This document shows, in pieces, positions 1 to 8,793 of a stretch of 20,421 bases of DNA. The stretch spans positions 1 to 20,421 of the forward strand of contig JAUWNT010000021.1 in assembly GCA_030612495.1 (NCBI GenBank), written 5' to 3'. Source of the stretch: Candidatus Aminicenantota bacterium. Its GTDB lineage: Bacteria; Acidobacteriota; Aminicenantia; UBA2199. Positions within the stretch are counted from its first letter, which is position 1; the number at the start of each line of letters is the position of its first letter. Position numbers and translations under genes: made by a program. Under the pieces are notes generated by a model. It made no database searches, had not been told where the DNA came from, and saw only the letters and a list, made by a program, of their open reading frames with translations.

Positions 1-20
1 CTGTTTTTATAGATGTTTTA

Positions 21-1571
21 TTATTCTTTTAAAAAATCTTTGAATTTTATATTATAAGCATCAAATGTTCTTGCAAGAATTTTATTAATTTTTGATAATG
101 TTTGGTTATAATTAATTATAGATTGTAATGCATTTGTTTGAGCTGCAGCGTATTGACGTTGATATGTTAAAACCTGGAAATTTGTTGATAATCCGACGGA
201 AAGTTTTTTCTCTTCAGCTTTGAGTTTTTCTTTTTCTAATTTCAATGCTATTTGATTCGCTTTGACCAGTTTTAAATTTGTTTGAATCTCTTTTATTACT
301 TGTTTTACCTCAGAATATATATTGTTTTCAACCTTTTCTAAATTTAAAAGTGACCTTTTCATATTGATCTTGGCCTGAGCAAATTGAGCTCTTTCTCTTG
401 AAAAACTCAAAGGAACAGATAGTTTAAGTCCAAATGAGTAATTTTTGTATAAATTTGAAACAGTGTCTTTCATTGAATCCCATATCTCCCTTTTAAGTTC
501 ACCTATAATTTCTCTCTCTCCAGTAAATGGATTACCAGGACCATATATTATCTGAGTTCCTCCCTGTCCTGTGGTGTAATATGATGCTGTTAGTTGCAGA
601 TCAGGTAGCATCTGGTTCCTTGCATATCTAACCAATATGTTATAATTTTTCAAATCTAATTTTGATTGTCCAATATCAGGTCTATTCTGCAGGGCTTCAA
701 GTAAAAATTCATTAAGATCAGTTTCTAATGTTTTAACTTCAGGTGTATCAGAAGGGATAACCCTTTTATCCTGTTTACTCAGATTGAGAATCTTTTTCAG
801 GTTCTCTTCAGCTGTTTGAATTGATTGTTCTGCTTGAATTAACTGACTTTCATATGATGCAACATCTGCTTTTGCTTCAAGTATATCGATTGGAGCTGCA
901 ATTCCGACTTTCACCTTAATTTCATTTTGTCTTAAGAGATCTTTTGATCTTTGCAGAGCTTTTCTCTTGGCATCAAGATTTTGATATGCATAAACCAGGT
1001 TCCAGTATGCATCTTCAACATTATAGATAAGGTTCAAAATGTTTTCTTTTAATTTATATTTATTTATTTTGTAATTATTTGCAGCAATATATATATCTTT
1101 TTTTGTTGAAAAGGTACCAAACCCTTTCAAAAGAGGTTGTGATAGGGAAAATGTTAAGTTTGAATATAAGTTTGGATTTATTGTAGAAAATGCATTGTTT
1201 GTTTTAGTTCTCGAATTGTATAAACTAATATTTAATGTTCCTCCCAAGGCTATTTTCTGTTCTAATCCTAAATTTAATGAGAAAGATTCATTCTTTTGAA
1301 TATCAGCACCTCCGAATATGTCACTAGTAGGTCTATTTCTTTCTGAACTGTCCAAACTTACTGTGAATTTAGGTATAAAAATTGAATCATCTATCTTTAA
1401 AGATTCATTTGAATATTCCAGGTTGGTCTTTTCAATCTTTAAATCAAGGTTGTTCTCTAATGCCTGATAAATAGCCTCTTTTAAAGAGATTTCATCTATT
1501 TTGTTTTCAGCATGTATAGAAAAGCTAAATAAAAGGGTTATTAATAATATTAAACTGTAAAATTTCTTCAT
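21..1571 (-). CDS. TolC-family outer-membrane efflux channel protein
   Basis: The 516-residue protein belongs to the outer membrane efflux protein (OEP/TolC) family, which forms the trimeric exit duct of tripartite exporters and type I secretion systems. A typical signal peptide covers residues 1-21, with likely cleavage after SIHA. Two OEP repeats follow, roughly residues 25-270 and 285-505. They are rich in helical heptads with strands between, and the family motif QPLLKGFG is at 145-152. The start is supported by GGAGG about 6 nt upstream. No membrane-fusion protein or inner-membrane pump gene is in the window, and any co-operonic partner would lie beyond position 1, so the substrate cannot be inferred. 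The family call is firm; the specific role is unknown. Confidence 0.92.
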   Translation of the reverse strand: MKKFYSLILLITLLFSFSIHAENKIDEISLKEAIYQALENNLDLKIEKTNLEYSNESLKIDDSIFIPKFTVSLDSSERNRPTSDIFGGADIQKNESFSLNLGLEQKIALGGTLNISLYNSRTKTNNAFSTINPNLYSNLTFSLSQPLLKGFGTFSTKKDIYIAANNYKINKYKLKENILNLIYNVEDAYWNLVYAYQNLDAKRKALQRSKDLLRQNEIKVKVGIAAPIDILEAKADVASYESQLIQAEQSIQTAEENLKKILNLSKQDKRVIPSDTPEVKTLETDLNEFLLEALQNRPDIGQSKLDLKNYNILVRYARNQMLPDLQLTASYYTTGQGGTQIIYGPGNPFTGEREIIGELKREIWDSMKDTVSNLYKNYSFGLKLSVPLSFSRERAQFAQAKINMKRSLLNLEKVENNIYSEVKQVIKEIQTNLKLVKANQIALKLEKEKLKAEEKKLSVGLSTNFQVLTYQRQYAAAQTNALQSIINYNQTLSKINKILARTFDAYNIKFKDFLKE

Positions 1572-1650
1572 AAAACTCCTCCGTATAAATAATAGATACG
1601 AAACTATTAAAAAAAAAGTTCTATAAAATAATAAGAAAATTAAAATAGTT

Positions 1651-1679
1651 AATATAAATTAATACTAAAGTAATAGCAA
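1651..1679 (-). promoter_or_regulatory. candidate sigma70 promoter for the TolC-family gene
   Basis: Read on the minus strand: TTGCTA (1679-1674), a 17-nt spacer, then TATATT (1656-1651). Transcription would start near 1644 and give a leader of roughly 70 nt. The match is good, but the surroundings are very AT-rich, so chance matches are likely. Confidence 0.4.
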
Positions 1680-1708
1680 TATTATCTATTTATAAATAAA
1701 ATGTTATG

Positions 1709-3439
1709 TTAAGATTCAGTTTGAGCTTTTAACTCCTTTCTGTAATGGTCGAGAATAGTTGATTTTGAAATCAGTCCCAGGAATTTGTCATTTTCAACAA
1801 CTGGAAGACTCCATGCTCTTGATTGATCGAACTTATTTAATATATTTACAACATTATCTTTTATTGAAACTTGTTGAAAATCCGTGGTCATAACCTCTTC
1901 AACTATAATTGAATTTAGAAGATCAGAACTAAAAATATATGATTTTATATCATTGAAATTTACCATTCCAAGAAATTTGCCTGTCTTCTTATCTTCCACA
2001 GGGAAATAATTTCTATGGGACTTTTTTATTAAAGGAATTAAATCTTTTAACAACATCTCCGAATTCACAGGGATCAGATCTTTTTCAAGTAATTCTTCTG
2101 CATTTATATCGGAGAGTATACGTGCATCCGTTCTAGGTCTCAACAAATAACCTTTTTGAGCAAGGTCATATTGATATATAGAATGTTTTTCAACAAGCTT
2201 TGTAATCGTTAATGTAAGAAATGAAACCAGAAGTAAAGGTAAAATCACATCATAGCCACCAGTCATCTCAACAATTAAAAATATTCCAGTTAAGGGAGCT
2301 TGCAATGTTCCACTCAAAACACCTGCCATTCCACTCAATATAAATAGAGTTGAGCCGGAAAATTGAGCCTGTGGAAAAATCAAGCTCAACAATTGAAAGT
2401 AAAAGTAGCCTGAAAGGCTACCAATAACAAGACATGGTGCAAAAACTCCACCAGCACCTCCTGAGCCTAGGGTAAAACCGGTTGCCAGAATTTTCATTAC
2501 AATTAATACAAATATAACCAATAATGTATTGGAAAATTCTCCTGATATTAAAATTCGTACTAGCTCATAACCTTCACCCTTTACATATGGGAAAAAAAGT
2601 ATTATTACGCCAACTACAAGACCTCCAAAAACAGCTCTCAAAACAATACTTTTAATGCTTTTTTCAAAAAATAGCTTCACCCATTTTAGAGTTCTTACAA
2701 AAAACACAGCAAAAAATGCTAAAAAAACCGAAAGTCCAACAGCAGCAAAAATATCATTTATATTTACATTGATTAAATGGTGTTTGAAAGGTATTTGATT
2801 CCCATTTAAGATACGACTTATTACAGTTGCAGTAACAGAAGATATTGCAACTGGCAGCATATTTAATGTGGACCACTCTCCAAGTATAACCTCCATCGTA
2901 AAAATAATTCCTGTAATTGGAGCATTAAAAATCGCTGCAATAGCGCCAGCAGCACCTGAACCAGCAGCAGCTATTCTTATTTTATCATTGGCTCTCAAAT
3001 ATTTTGCTATATTGGAACCAATCGCAGCACCACTCATAATAACAGGAGCTTCAGGCCCTGCAGAACCTCCGCTTGATATTGTTAAAAGGCTTCCTACTAA
3101 TTTTGATACATAAGAACGTTTTTTGAGAGAACCACCTTTCATACTCACGCTGTAGATAACTTCAGGAACACCATGGCCTCCAAAATCTCTAATTACATAT
3201 TTTAAGAATAATACTGTTAGTAATATACCAATAGCCGGTAGCAGGATAAAATAGAAATTGTCACGAAATTTTATAAGGTAATGAGATACCTTCCAGAGTC
3301 CAAAATTAAGGGCAACAGAAGCAAATCCACTAAATATTCCAACAACTATACCAATTATAATTAATTGCGCTCTATAATCAAGATTTTTTAATGTTGTTTT
3401 AATAATTAATTTCACTTTTTTCACTGGATTTTTGCTCAT
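1709..3439 (-). CDS. CLC-family chloride channel/transporter with C-terminal CBS domain pair
   Basis: The 576-residue protein has a CLC membrane core (about residues 20-420) followed by two CBS domains (about 450-505 and 515-570) that probably bind nucleotides and regulate gating. CLC signatures are visible. GGHGVPE (87-93) replaces the usual GSGIPE, so His89 sits where the central chloride-binding Ser is normally found. GSAGPEAP (125-132) carries the external gating glutamate, E130. GSGGAGGVFAP (325-335) is the GxFxP selectivity motif. Tyr422 probably matches the central tyrosine. The internal proton glutamate of E. coli ClcA (E203) appears to be valine here (TMEV, V184). The gene is third in a minus-strand unit, 26 nt after the EIIA-like gene. 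There is no strong Shine-Dalgarno site before the ATG, so translation may depend on coupling. The family is certain; channel versus H+/Cl- exchanger is open. Confidence 0.93.
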   Translation of the reverse strand: MSKNPVKKVKLIIKTTLKNLDYRAQLIIIGIVVGIFSGFASVALNFGLWKVSHYLIKFRDNFYFILLPAIGILLTVLFLKYVIRDFGGHGVPEVIYSVSMKGGSLKKRSYVSKLVGSLLTISSGGSAGPEAPVIMSGAAIGSNIAKYLRANDKIRIAAAGSGAAGAIAAIFNAPITGIIFTMEVILGEWSTLNMLPVAISSVTATVISRILNGNQIPFKHHLINVNINDIFAAVGLSVFLAFFAVFFVRTLKWVKLFFEKSIKSIVLRAVFGGLVVGVIILFFPYVKGEGYELVRILISGEFSNTLLVIFVLIVMKILATGFTLGSGGAGGVFAPCLVIGSLSGYFYFQLLSLIFPQAQFSGSTLFILSGMAGVLSGTLQAPLTGIFLIVEMTGGYDVILPLLLVSFLTLTITKLVEKHSIYQYDLAQKGYLLRPRTDARILSDINAEELLEKDLIPVNSEMLLKDLIPLIKKSHRNYFPVEDKKTGKFLGMVNFNDIKSYIFSSDLLNSIIVEEVMTTDFQQVSIKDNVVNILNKFDQSRAWSLPVVENDKFLGLISKSTILDHYRKELKAQTES

Positions 3440-3465
3440 TTTAATCTAAATTGATTTCCAACCAT

Positions 3466-4158
3466 TCAATTATTCTCAAATTTTTTTTCATTTTTCTCAA
3501 TCAAAGAAATTAATTCTTCCTTGTTCTTGCAATTTTTAAGATTATCTAAAAACATCTTATCTCTTAGCAAATAACTCAATTTTGAGAGAAGGTTAAGATG
3601 AACTTTAGCTGATGGGCTAAAAATAAAGAATAATACAAACACAGGTTTACCATCTAAAGAATTAAAATCAATTCTATTTTTTAAAAAAAAAACCGGAACC
3701 ATTAAATGTTTAAATTTCAAATCTAATTCTCTTCTTGTATGAGGAATTGCCACCCCCCTACCAATACCTGTAGAGGCTATTTCTTCCCTGCTTATAAGTT
3801 CATTCAATATAAGGTTTCTATCTAATTTTTCTGGAAAATCTATTTTTTCTACTGCATTTTTAATAACACTATATGTGTCATCTCCCTCAAGGTTAAAAAA
3901 AACCCCGCCCTTTTCAATACCTTTTCCCAATGTACAATCATCTTCACTTACTACATTCTTTTTGCCTTCAACACCCTTAGAGATAATTATACCATGTGAT
4001 TTAGCCCAGGTTAAAATATCCTTTTCTTTAAAACAATAATCATTCCCCTTAAACTTACAGGGGATTTGTCCTTGATAAATCCAACGTTGTACCTTTACAA
4101 CTGGAATTTGTAACAACGCAGCAACTTCTTTTACACTTAAATTCAACTCTTTTTTCAT
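3466..4158 (-). CDS. helix-turn-helix plus PTS EIIA (Fru/Ntr type) domain protein
   Basis: The 230-residue protein has two parts. Residues about 5-52 form an excisionase/MerR-like helix-turn-helix (LSVKEVAALLQIPVVKVQRW, then GQIPCKFKGNDY...). After a linker of about 40 residues, residues about 90-225 form a type-2 PTS EIIA domain. The phosphorylation-site signature ends in GRGVAIPHTR (133-142), with active His140. Such a domain accepts phosphate from HPr/NPr in phosphotransfer signalling. Joined to a DNA-binding domain and lacking EIIB/EIIC partners here, it is more likely a regulator than a sugar transporter subunit. It lies 30 nt after the PATAN protein gene and 26 nt before the CLC gene, which suggests co-transcription and a role in controlling its neighbours; that role is inference. 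Its Shine-Dalgarno site is weak. Confidence 0.85.
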   Translation of the reverse strand: MKKELNLSVKEVAALLQIPVVKVQRWIYQGQIPCKFKGNDYCFKEKDILTWAKSHGIIISKGVEGKKNVVSEDDCTLGKGIEKGGVFFNLEGDDTYSVIKNAVEKIDFPEKLDRNLILNELISREEIASTGIGRGVAIPHTRRELDLKFKHLMVPVFFLKNRIDFNSLDGKPVFVLFFIFSPSAKVHLNLLSKLSYLLRDKMFLDNLKNCKNKEELISLIEKNEKKFENN

Positions 4159-4188
4159 TAATAACTCATTAGTTTAAATTGAATAAAT

Positions 4189-5688
4189 CTATTCAATATA
4201 CTGTTCTAAATCAAAAACTCTAGCTGGAGGTTTTTGAGTCTGGAAAAAAACAGGTAACTCTCTTAATGCTTTTCCCGCATCTTTTTCTGTATCAAACATA
4301 CCCCACATAACAAGAAAACCTATTCGAACATTCTTTTTTTTAATCATAATAAAAAATCTGTTTTTATTTTTTATATTACTATAAGCTTTTAATACAGATT
4401 CCTCTAACCTATCATATTCAAGTAAAATAGAGTACTTTACTTTTTTTCTCTTTAACTCCTTTTTCCACATACTTGCTGCTATTTCATATTCTCCTCTTTT
4501 GAAATAAGCTAAAGCATCAGGTACTACAGCTTTTTCTGATATAAAATTATTTTTCGTCTTATTTTCTTCTCTCTTTTGTATATTCTTCTCATTATTAATC
4601 TGAAACTTATCTGATTTTTTATTATCTTTCTTTATAACAGGCTTCATGTCTTCAGCATTAATTATTTTTTCTTTATTAGATTTATCTATTTTATCTTCCT
4701 TTTTACTTTCACTTAATAATAAATACAAAATAATACTGCCTATAATAAATATCAATACTATGAACAAAATAATAAAATTGAAACTTTTCCCTTGTTTTTC
4801 CTCTTCCGAAATCATTTTCTGAATATCAAAATCTTTTTCTTTCTTAACCTTGTTTTTATCCTTTCCCTCTTCTTTATATTCATTAATTTCAAATAAGTTT
4901 TCCTGTTTGGTTCCGATTCTATATTCATCAAGATCATCTTTAAAACCCTCTTTTTTTACATCTTGATCTTCTTCTGGGAGCTCGAATTCATCTTTTGTTA
5001 ATATTCCAGCCATTAAAAAAAAATAGACTATTTTTAATAAAGACCCCTCTTGAGCCTTAGGATATTTTGATAAAAAATCCTCCAAATTAATTTGATCATT
5101 AAAGATAACTAAGAATTCTTTTTGTTTATCAGTTAAAGAATATTTTTCTAATTTTTTCTCATTAAAAGTTCTGAATAACTTTGTATGAAATGACCCAATT
5201 CCCTCTATTATCACACTTTCATCAAGATCATTAAGAATAAATTTAAACACAAAACTCATTATATTAAAATCTAAATTGAATTGACTATCAGGTGGAGGTT
5301 CTTTTACATATCTATATTCTCCCTCACGCCACTTCAATACACTTATTATAATATTTTCTAACTGCTCTTTAGTAAATTTTATAAACTCTCCAAGTGTTAT
5401 AATTCCCCTTTCAAGCAATAGTTTTCCAATTGGTTTGGCTAGCTTATTTTCCTCTTTCAATTCTTCAATAATAATCGATTTAACCAAACCTTTTGAAACT
5501 AATATATTCTCAATTTTATCAAGCTCTGAATTCGAACTTGCCCACACTAATTCTCCATTTCTAAAATACAATGCTTTAACAATATCTGACCTTTTCATAT
5601 AAAGAATGCCTGTTAATTCTTCTTCAAATATAATTAAGAGTAATTTTACTATGGGTATCTCGCTTAGAAGGCCTTTTTCATTTAACAT
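4189..5688 (-). CDS. PATAN/DUF4388-domain single-pass membrane protein with SPOR-like C-terminus
   Basis: The 499-residue protein has an unusual layout. Residues 1-130 match the PATAN/DUF4388 fold of signalling proteins (LSEIPIVKLLLII, TGILYMKRSDIVKALYFRNGELVWAS, then KWREGEYRYV at 119-128). Residues 140-240 are a second helical region. A charged, low-complexity stretch (about 240-302) leads to one membrane helix (303-325) and another Lys/Glu/Asn-rich linker (326-385). The C-terminus has a TPR-like helix pair (about 390-415). It ends in a SPOR-like segment (444-497) with the pattern WGMFDTEKDAGKALRELPVF. With the PATAN end cytoplasmic, the SPOR-like end would face the periplasm, where such domains often bind peptidoglycan. 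It is first in the unit that continues with the HTH-EIIA and CLC genes. Exact function is unknown. The domain calls are by eye; PATAN is the firmer of the two. Confidence 0.75.
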   Translation of the reverse strand: MLNEKGLLSEIPIVKLLLIIFEEELTGILYMKRSDIVKALYFRNGELVWASSNSELDKIENILVSKGLVKSIIIEELKEENKLAKPIGKLLLERGIITLGEFIKFTKEQLENIIISVLKWREGEYRYVKEPPPDSQFNLDFNIMSFVFKFILNDLDESVIIEGIGSFHTKLFRTFNEKKLEKYSLTDKQKEFLVIFNDQINLEDFLSKYPKAQEGSLLKIVYFFLMAGILTKDEFELPEEDQDVKKEGFKDDLDEYRIGTKQENLFEINEYKEEGKDKNKVKKEKDFDIQKMISEEEKQGKSFNFIILFIVLIFIIGSIILYLLLSESKKEDKIDKSNKEKIINAEDMKPVIKKDNKKSDKFQINNEKNIQKREENKTKNNFISEKAVVPDALAYFKRGEYEIAASMWKKELKRKKVKYSILLEYDRLEESVLKAYSNIKNKNRFFIMIKKKNVRIGFLVMWGMFDTEKDAGKALRELPVFFQTQKPPARVFDLEQYIE

Positions 5689-5716
5689 TTTAAGAAATGT
5701 CCTTATTTATTATATT

Positions 5717-5745
5717 ATTTTCATCTAAAAATCAAAAAAAGTCAA
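5717..5745 (-). promoter_or_regulatory. candidate sigma70 promoter for the PATAN-EIIA-CLC unit
   Basis: On the minus strand TTGACT (5745-5740) is followed by a 17-nt spacer and GAAAAT (5722-5717), with transcription starting near 5710, about 20 nt before the ATG. It lies between accA and the PATAN gene, suggesting the three-gene unit can be expressed separately from the acc operon. No hairpin terminator was seen after accA, so read-through is possible. Confidence 0.45.
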
Positions 5746-5771
5746 GATTTCAATAAATATTTGCAAGAGTA

Positions 5772-6590
5772 TTAATCTGAAAAAACTCCCATTTTACGAT
5801 ATTTCTGGTATCTTTGATCAATCAGGGTTGAAGGTTCAATTAAAAGCAATTCATTAATTGCTGAAATTAAAGTACTTTTTATACGTTCTGCAGTTGATTT
5901 GTGATCTTCATGAGCTCCATTTCCAGGCTCCTTTATAATACCATCAATAATCTTAAGATCAAAAAGGTCTTTTGCAGTAAGTTTTAATGATTCAGCAGCA
6001 GCAGCAGCTTTTCTTGTATCTTTCCAAAGGATAGAAGCACATCCTTCAGGAGAAATGACAGAATAAATGGAATTGGATAACATATAAATCCTGTCAGCAA
6101 CACTTAATGCTAAAGCCCCCCCAGATCCTCCTTCTCCAGTAACAATTGAAATAATCGGAGTCTTAAAAGTTGACATTTTATAAAGATTGTATGCTATTGC
6201 CTCTGCCTGACCCCTTTCTTCAGCTCCAATACCAGGATAAGCTCCGGGAGTATCTATAAAATTGATAATTGGCCTGCCAAATCTTTCCGCCTCCTCCATT
6301 AATCTTAAGGCTTTTCTATATCCTTCAGGATTTGCCATACCAAAATTTCTTTTTATATTCTCCTTAACATTTCTCCCCTTCTGATGGCCTATAACTGTAA
6401 CTGCAATATTCTCCAAAAACCCAATACCTCCTACAATAGCATTATCATCACTGAACCTTCTATCTCCATGAAGTTCAATAAAATCTTTTATAATAAAACT
6501 TATATAATCTAAAGTTGTAGGCCTTTTTGTATGTCTGGCAAGTCTGACAATATCCATTGCTTTGGTTTTATTAATCTCTGTATGAGACAT
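5772..6590 (-). CDS. accA: acetyl-CoA carboxylase carboxyltransferase subunit alpha
   Basis: This is one half of the carboxyltransferase that moves the carboxyl group from carboxybiotin on AccB to acetyl-CoA, giving malonyl-CoA for fatty acid synthesis. Family landmarks include ARHTKRPTTLDYI (18-30), ELHGDRRFSDD (39-49), IDTPGAYPG (112-120), the oxyanion-type glycine motif GEGGSGGAL (152-160) and YSVISPEGCASILWKD (176-191). At 272 residues it is about 45-50 shorter at the N-terminus than the E. coli and Bacillus proteins, lacking their N-terminal helical extension; short forms are known, for example in streptococci. The start is well supported by AGGGGGG about 4 nt upstream of the ATG. It is last in accB-accC-accD-accA, 51 nt after accD. 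Confidence 0.97.
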   Translation of the reverse strand: MSHTEINKTKAMDIVRLARHTKRPTTLDYISFIIKDFIELHGDRRFSDDNAIVGGIGFLENIAVTVIGHQKGRNVKENIKRNFGMANPEGYRKALRLMEEAERFGRPIINFIDTPGAYPGIGAEERGQAEAIAYNLYKMSTFKTPIISIVTGEGGSGGALALSVADRIYMLSNSIYSVISPEGCASILWKDTRKAAAAAESLKLTAKDLFDLKIIDGIIKEPGNGAHEDHKSTAERIKSTLISAINELLLIEPSTLIDQRYQKYRKMGVFSD

Positions 6591-6641
6591 TCGCCCCCCT
6601 CTTTTTAATAATTACGAATATATAATTTAATTTCATCTCAT

Positions 6642-7433
6642 TTAATGATACGAATAAGGTCTTTGGGAATGAATTTTTAACAAAGTACCTAAAACGGTCT
6701 TTAGCTCTTTTCTTTGTACTATCATATCTATCATACCATGTTCCAATAAAAATTCAGCTCTTTGAAATCCATTCGGAAGGCTTTGTCCAATTGTCTGCTC
6801 AATGACCCTTGGCCCTGCAAAACCTATTAATGCATTAGGTTCAGCAAGTATCACATTTCCAAGCATAGCATACGAAGCAGTTACACCTCCGGTTGTAGGA
6901 TCTGTCAATACAGTAAAAAGTGGAAGATGGTTATCATTCAGACGCTTTACAGCAGCAGATGTTTTTACCATTTGCATTAAGGAAAGAACGCCTTCCTGCA
7001 TCCTTGCCCCTCCTGAAAGAATAATAATAATAGAAGGAATAGAATTGTCTAAAGAATACTCTAAAAGTCTTGTTATTTTTTCTCCAACAACAGAACCCAT
7101 TGATCCCATTATAAACCTTGGATCCATAATTCCAATAGTTGAAGAATATCCCTTTATCCTGCAAACTCCAGTAATAACAGCCTCATTCAACTTTGTCTCC
7201 TTTATGGATTTATCAAGTTTATCTCTATATTTTGGGAATTCCAGGGGATCCAGGCTTTTAATATTCTCATTAAATTGAACAAAACTCTTTCTATCACAGA
7301 TCATTTTAACCCTTATTGGAGCATCTAGTCTTAATAAATGACCACACTTTGAACATACATAATGTGCATGCTTCAAAAAAGAGATGAAATGAGACGTCTT
7401 ACATTTCGGACATTTTGGGAACAATTTCGACAT
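6642..7433 (-). CDS. accD: acetyl-CoA carboxylase carboxyltransferase subunit beta
   Basis: This is the partner of AccA in the carboxyltransferase of acetyl-CoA carboxylase. The N-terminus carries the characteristic zinc ribbon with Cys8, Cys11, Cys27 and Cys30. The catalytic crotonase-like domain follows, with GGARMQEG (141-148), DPTTGGVTASY (178-188) and GFAGPRVIEQT (204-214). At 263 residues it is slightly shorter than the E. coli protein because the C-terminal tail is short. The start has an AAAGGAG site 7 nt upstream that overlaps the accC stop codon, so accC and accD translation are probably coupled. Gap to accC is 12 nt. All expected family features are present. Confidence 0.97.
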   Translation of the reverse strand: MSKLFPKCPKCKTSHFISFLKHAHYVCSKCGHLLRLDAPIRVKMICDRKSFVQFNENIKSLDPLEFPKYRDKLDKSIKETKLNEAVITGVCRIKGYSSTIGIMDPRFIMGSMGSVVGEKITRLLEYSLDNSIPSIIIILSGGARMQEGVLSLMQMVKTSAAVKRLNDNHLPLFTVLTDPTTGGVTASYAMLGNVILAEPNALIGFAGPRVIEQTIGQSLPNGFQRAEFLLEHGMIDMIVQRKELKTVLGTLLKIHSQRPYSYH

Positions 7434-7445
7434 TAGCTATCTCCT

Positions 7446-8789
7446 TTAATCAAAATCTTTCTCTATAAAATCAGTAGTATATTGACCTGAAAGAAATTTC
7501 CTGTTTTTCAAAACACCTATATGAAAAGGGATCGTGGTTTTTAATCCACTAATATAAAATTCTTCGAGAGCACGTTTCATCCGTTCAATTGCCTCTCTCC
7601 TGTCAGATCCCCAGGCTATTAATTTTGCTATCATTGAATCATAATAAGGAGGAATTCTATAGCCCGGATATACACCTGAATCAACACGGATACCAGGCCC
7701 TCCAGGTACAATCAGTTGGCTGATCTCCCCAGGAGAAGGGCTAAAATCTCTTAACGGATCCTCAGCATTGATTCTGCACTCAATTGCATACCCTCTCTTC
7801 TGAATATCCTCCTGTTTTAAATCAAGCTTTTCTCCATTTGCAATTTTGATCTGATATTTTATAAGATCAACTCCAGTGATCATTTCTGAAACAGGATGTT
7901 CAACCTGAATTCTTGTGTTCATCTCCATAAAATAGAATTTTTTTGATTCAATATCATAAAGGAATTCAATTGTCCCGGCAGAATCATACTTAACTGACCT
8001 GGCTGCTCTTACAGCAATTTCTCCCATCTCTTTTCTTGTATTATTATCAATTGAAGAGCAAGGGGCCTCTTCAAGTAATTTCTGGTGTCGTCTCTGAATT
8101 GAACAGTCCCTTTCAAATAGGTGAATTACATTTCCATGTTTATCTCCAAGTATTTGGACCTCAATATGTTTTGGACCAGAAATATATTTTTCGATATAGA
8201 TTCTGGAATCTCCAAAAGCCTGCTGAGCTTCAGAAGATGCAAACTTATAGGCATTCTCCATCTTGCTCCTATCATATACAATCCTCATTCCTTTACCACC
8301 ACCACCAGCAGAAGCTTTAATAATTACAGGGAATCCAACTTTCTCAACCACAGTCATTGCCTCATTAATAGAGCTGATAATTCCCTTTGAGCCAGGCACA
8401 ACAGGGACTCCAAATTTTTCCATTATTGATTTGGCTTTTGCTTTATCTCCCATTTTACGAATAACATTTGAATGAGGCCCAATAAAAATTATTTTTAATG
8501 CTCTGCAAGCTTCTGCAAAAAGAGGATTCTCAGCAAGAAATCCATATCCCGGATGTATTGCGTCTGCTTTTACAGAAATTGCTGCTGATAGAATATTCTG
8601 ATAAAAAAGATAACTCTCCATACTAGGAGCAGGGCCGATACAAATTGATTTGTCAGCCATTTTTACAGCCAAAGAATCTTTATCAACTGTTGAATGAGTT
8701 AAAACTGTTTTTATACCCAGTTCTTTTGCTGCTCTTATAATTCTGACAGCAATTTCCCCCCTATTAGCTATAAGAATTTTAGATATCAT
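7446..8789 (-). CDS. accC: acetyl-CoA carboxylase, biotin carboxylase subunit
   Basis: This ATP-grasp enzyme carboxylates the biotin on AccB using bicarbonate and ATP. The 447-residue length is normal for the family. The N-terminal biotin-carboxylase domain begins ILIANRGEIAVRIIRAAKELG. The ATP-grasp part has Lys116, Lys159 and the glycine-rich loop GGGGKGMR (162-169). Catalytic-site residues are visible as E276, E289, N291, R293 (FMEMNTRIQVEHPVSE) and R339 (ECRINAEDP). The gene follows accB by only 4 nt. It has no clear Shine-Dalgarno site of its own, so its translation is probably coupled to accB. All catalytic residues I could check are intact. Confidence 0.98.
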   Translation of the reverse strand: MISKILIANRGEIAVRIIRAAKELGIKTVLTHSTVDKDSLAVKMADKSICIGPAPSMESYLFYQNILSAAISVKADAIHPGYGFLAENPLFAEACRALKIIFIGPHSNVIRKMGDKAKAKSIMEKFGVPVVPGSKGIISSINEAMTVVEKVGFPVIIKASAGGGGKGMRIVYDRSKMENAYKFASSEAQQAFGDSRIYIEKYISGPKHIEVQILGDKHGNVIHLFERDCSIQRRHQKLLEEAPCSSIDNNTRKEMGEIAVRAARSVKYDSAGTIEFLYDIESKKFYFMEMNTRIQVEHPVSEMITGVDLIKYQIKIANGEKLDLKQEDIQKRGYAIECRINAEDPLRDFSPSPGEISQLIVPGGPGIRVDSGVYPGYRIPPYYDSMIAKLIAWGSDRREAIERMKRALEEFYISGLKTTIPFHIGVLKNRKFLSGQYTTDFIEKDFD

Positions 8790-8793
8790 AGGA

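Noticed and set aside
6802..7278. 158-codon open frame antisense to accD
   Set aside because: It is the shadow of a certain gene. The antisense of AT-rich conserved coding DNA often stays open, and no start signal or recognisable domain is present.
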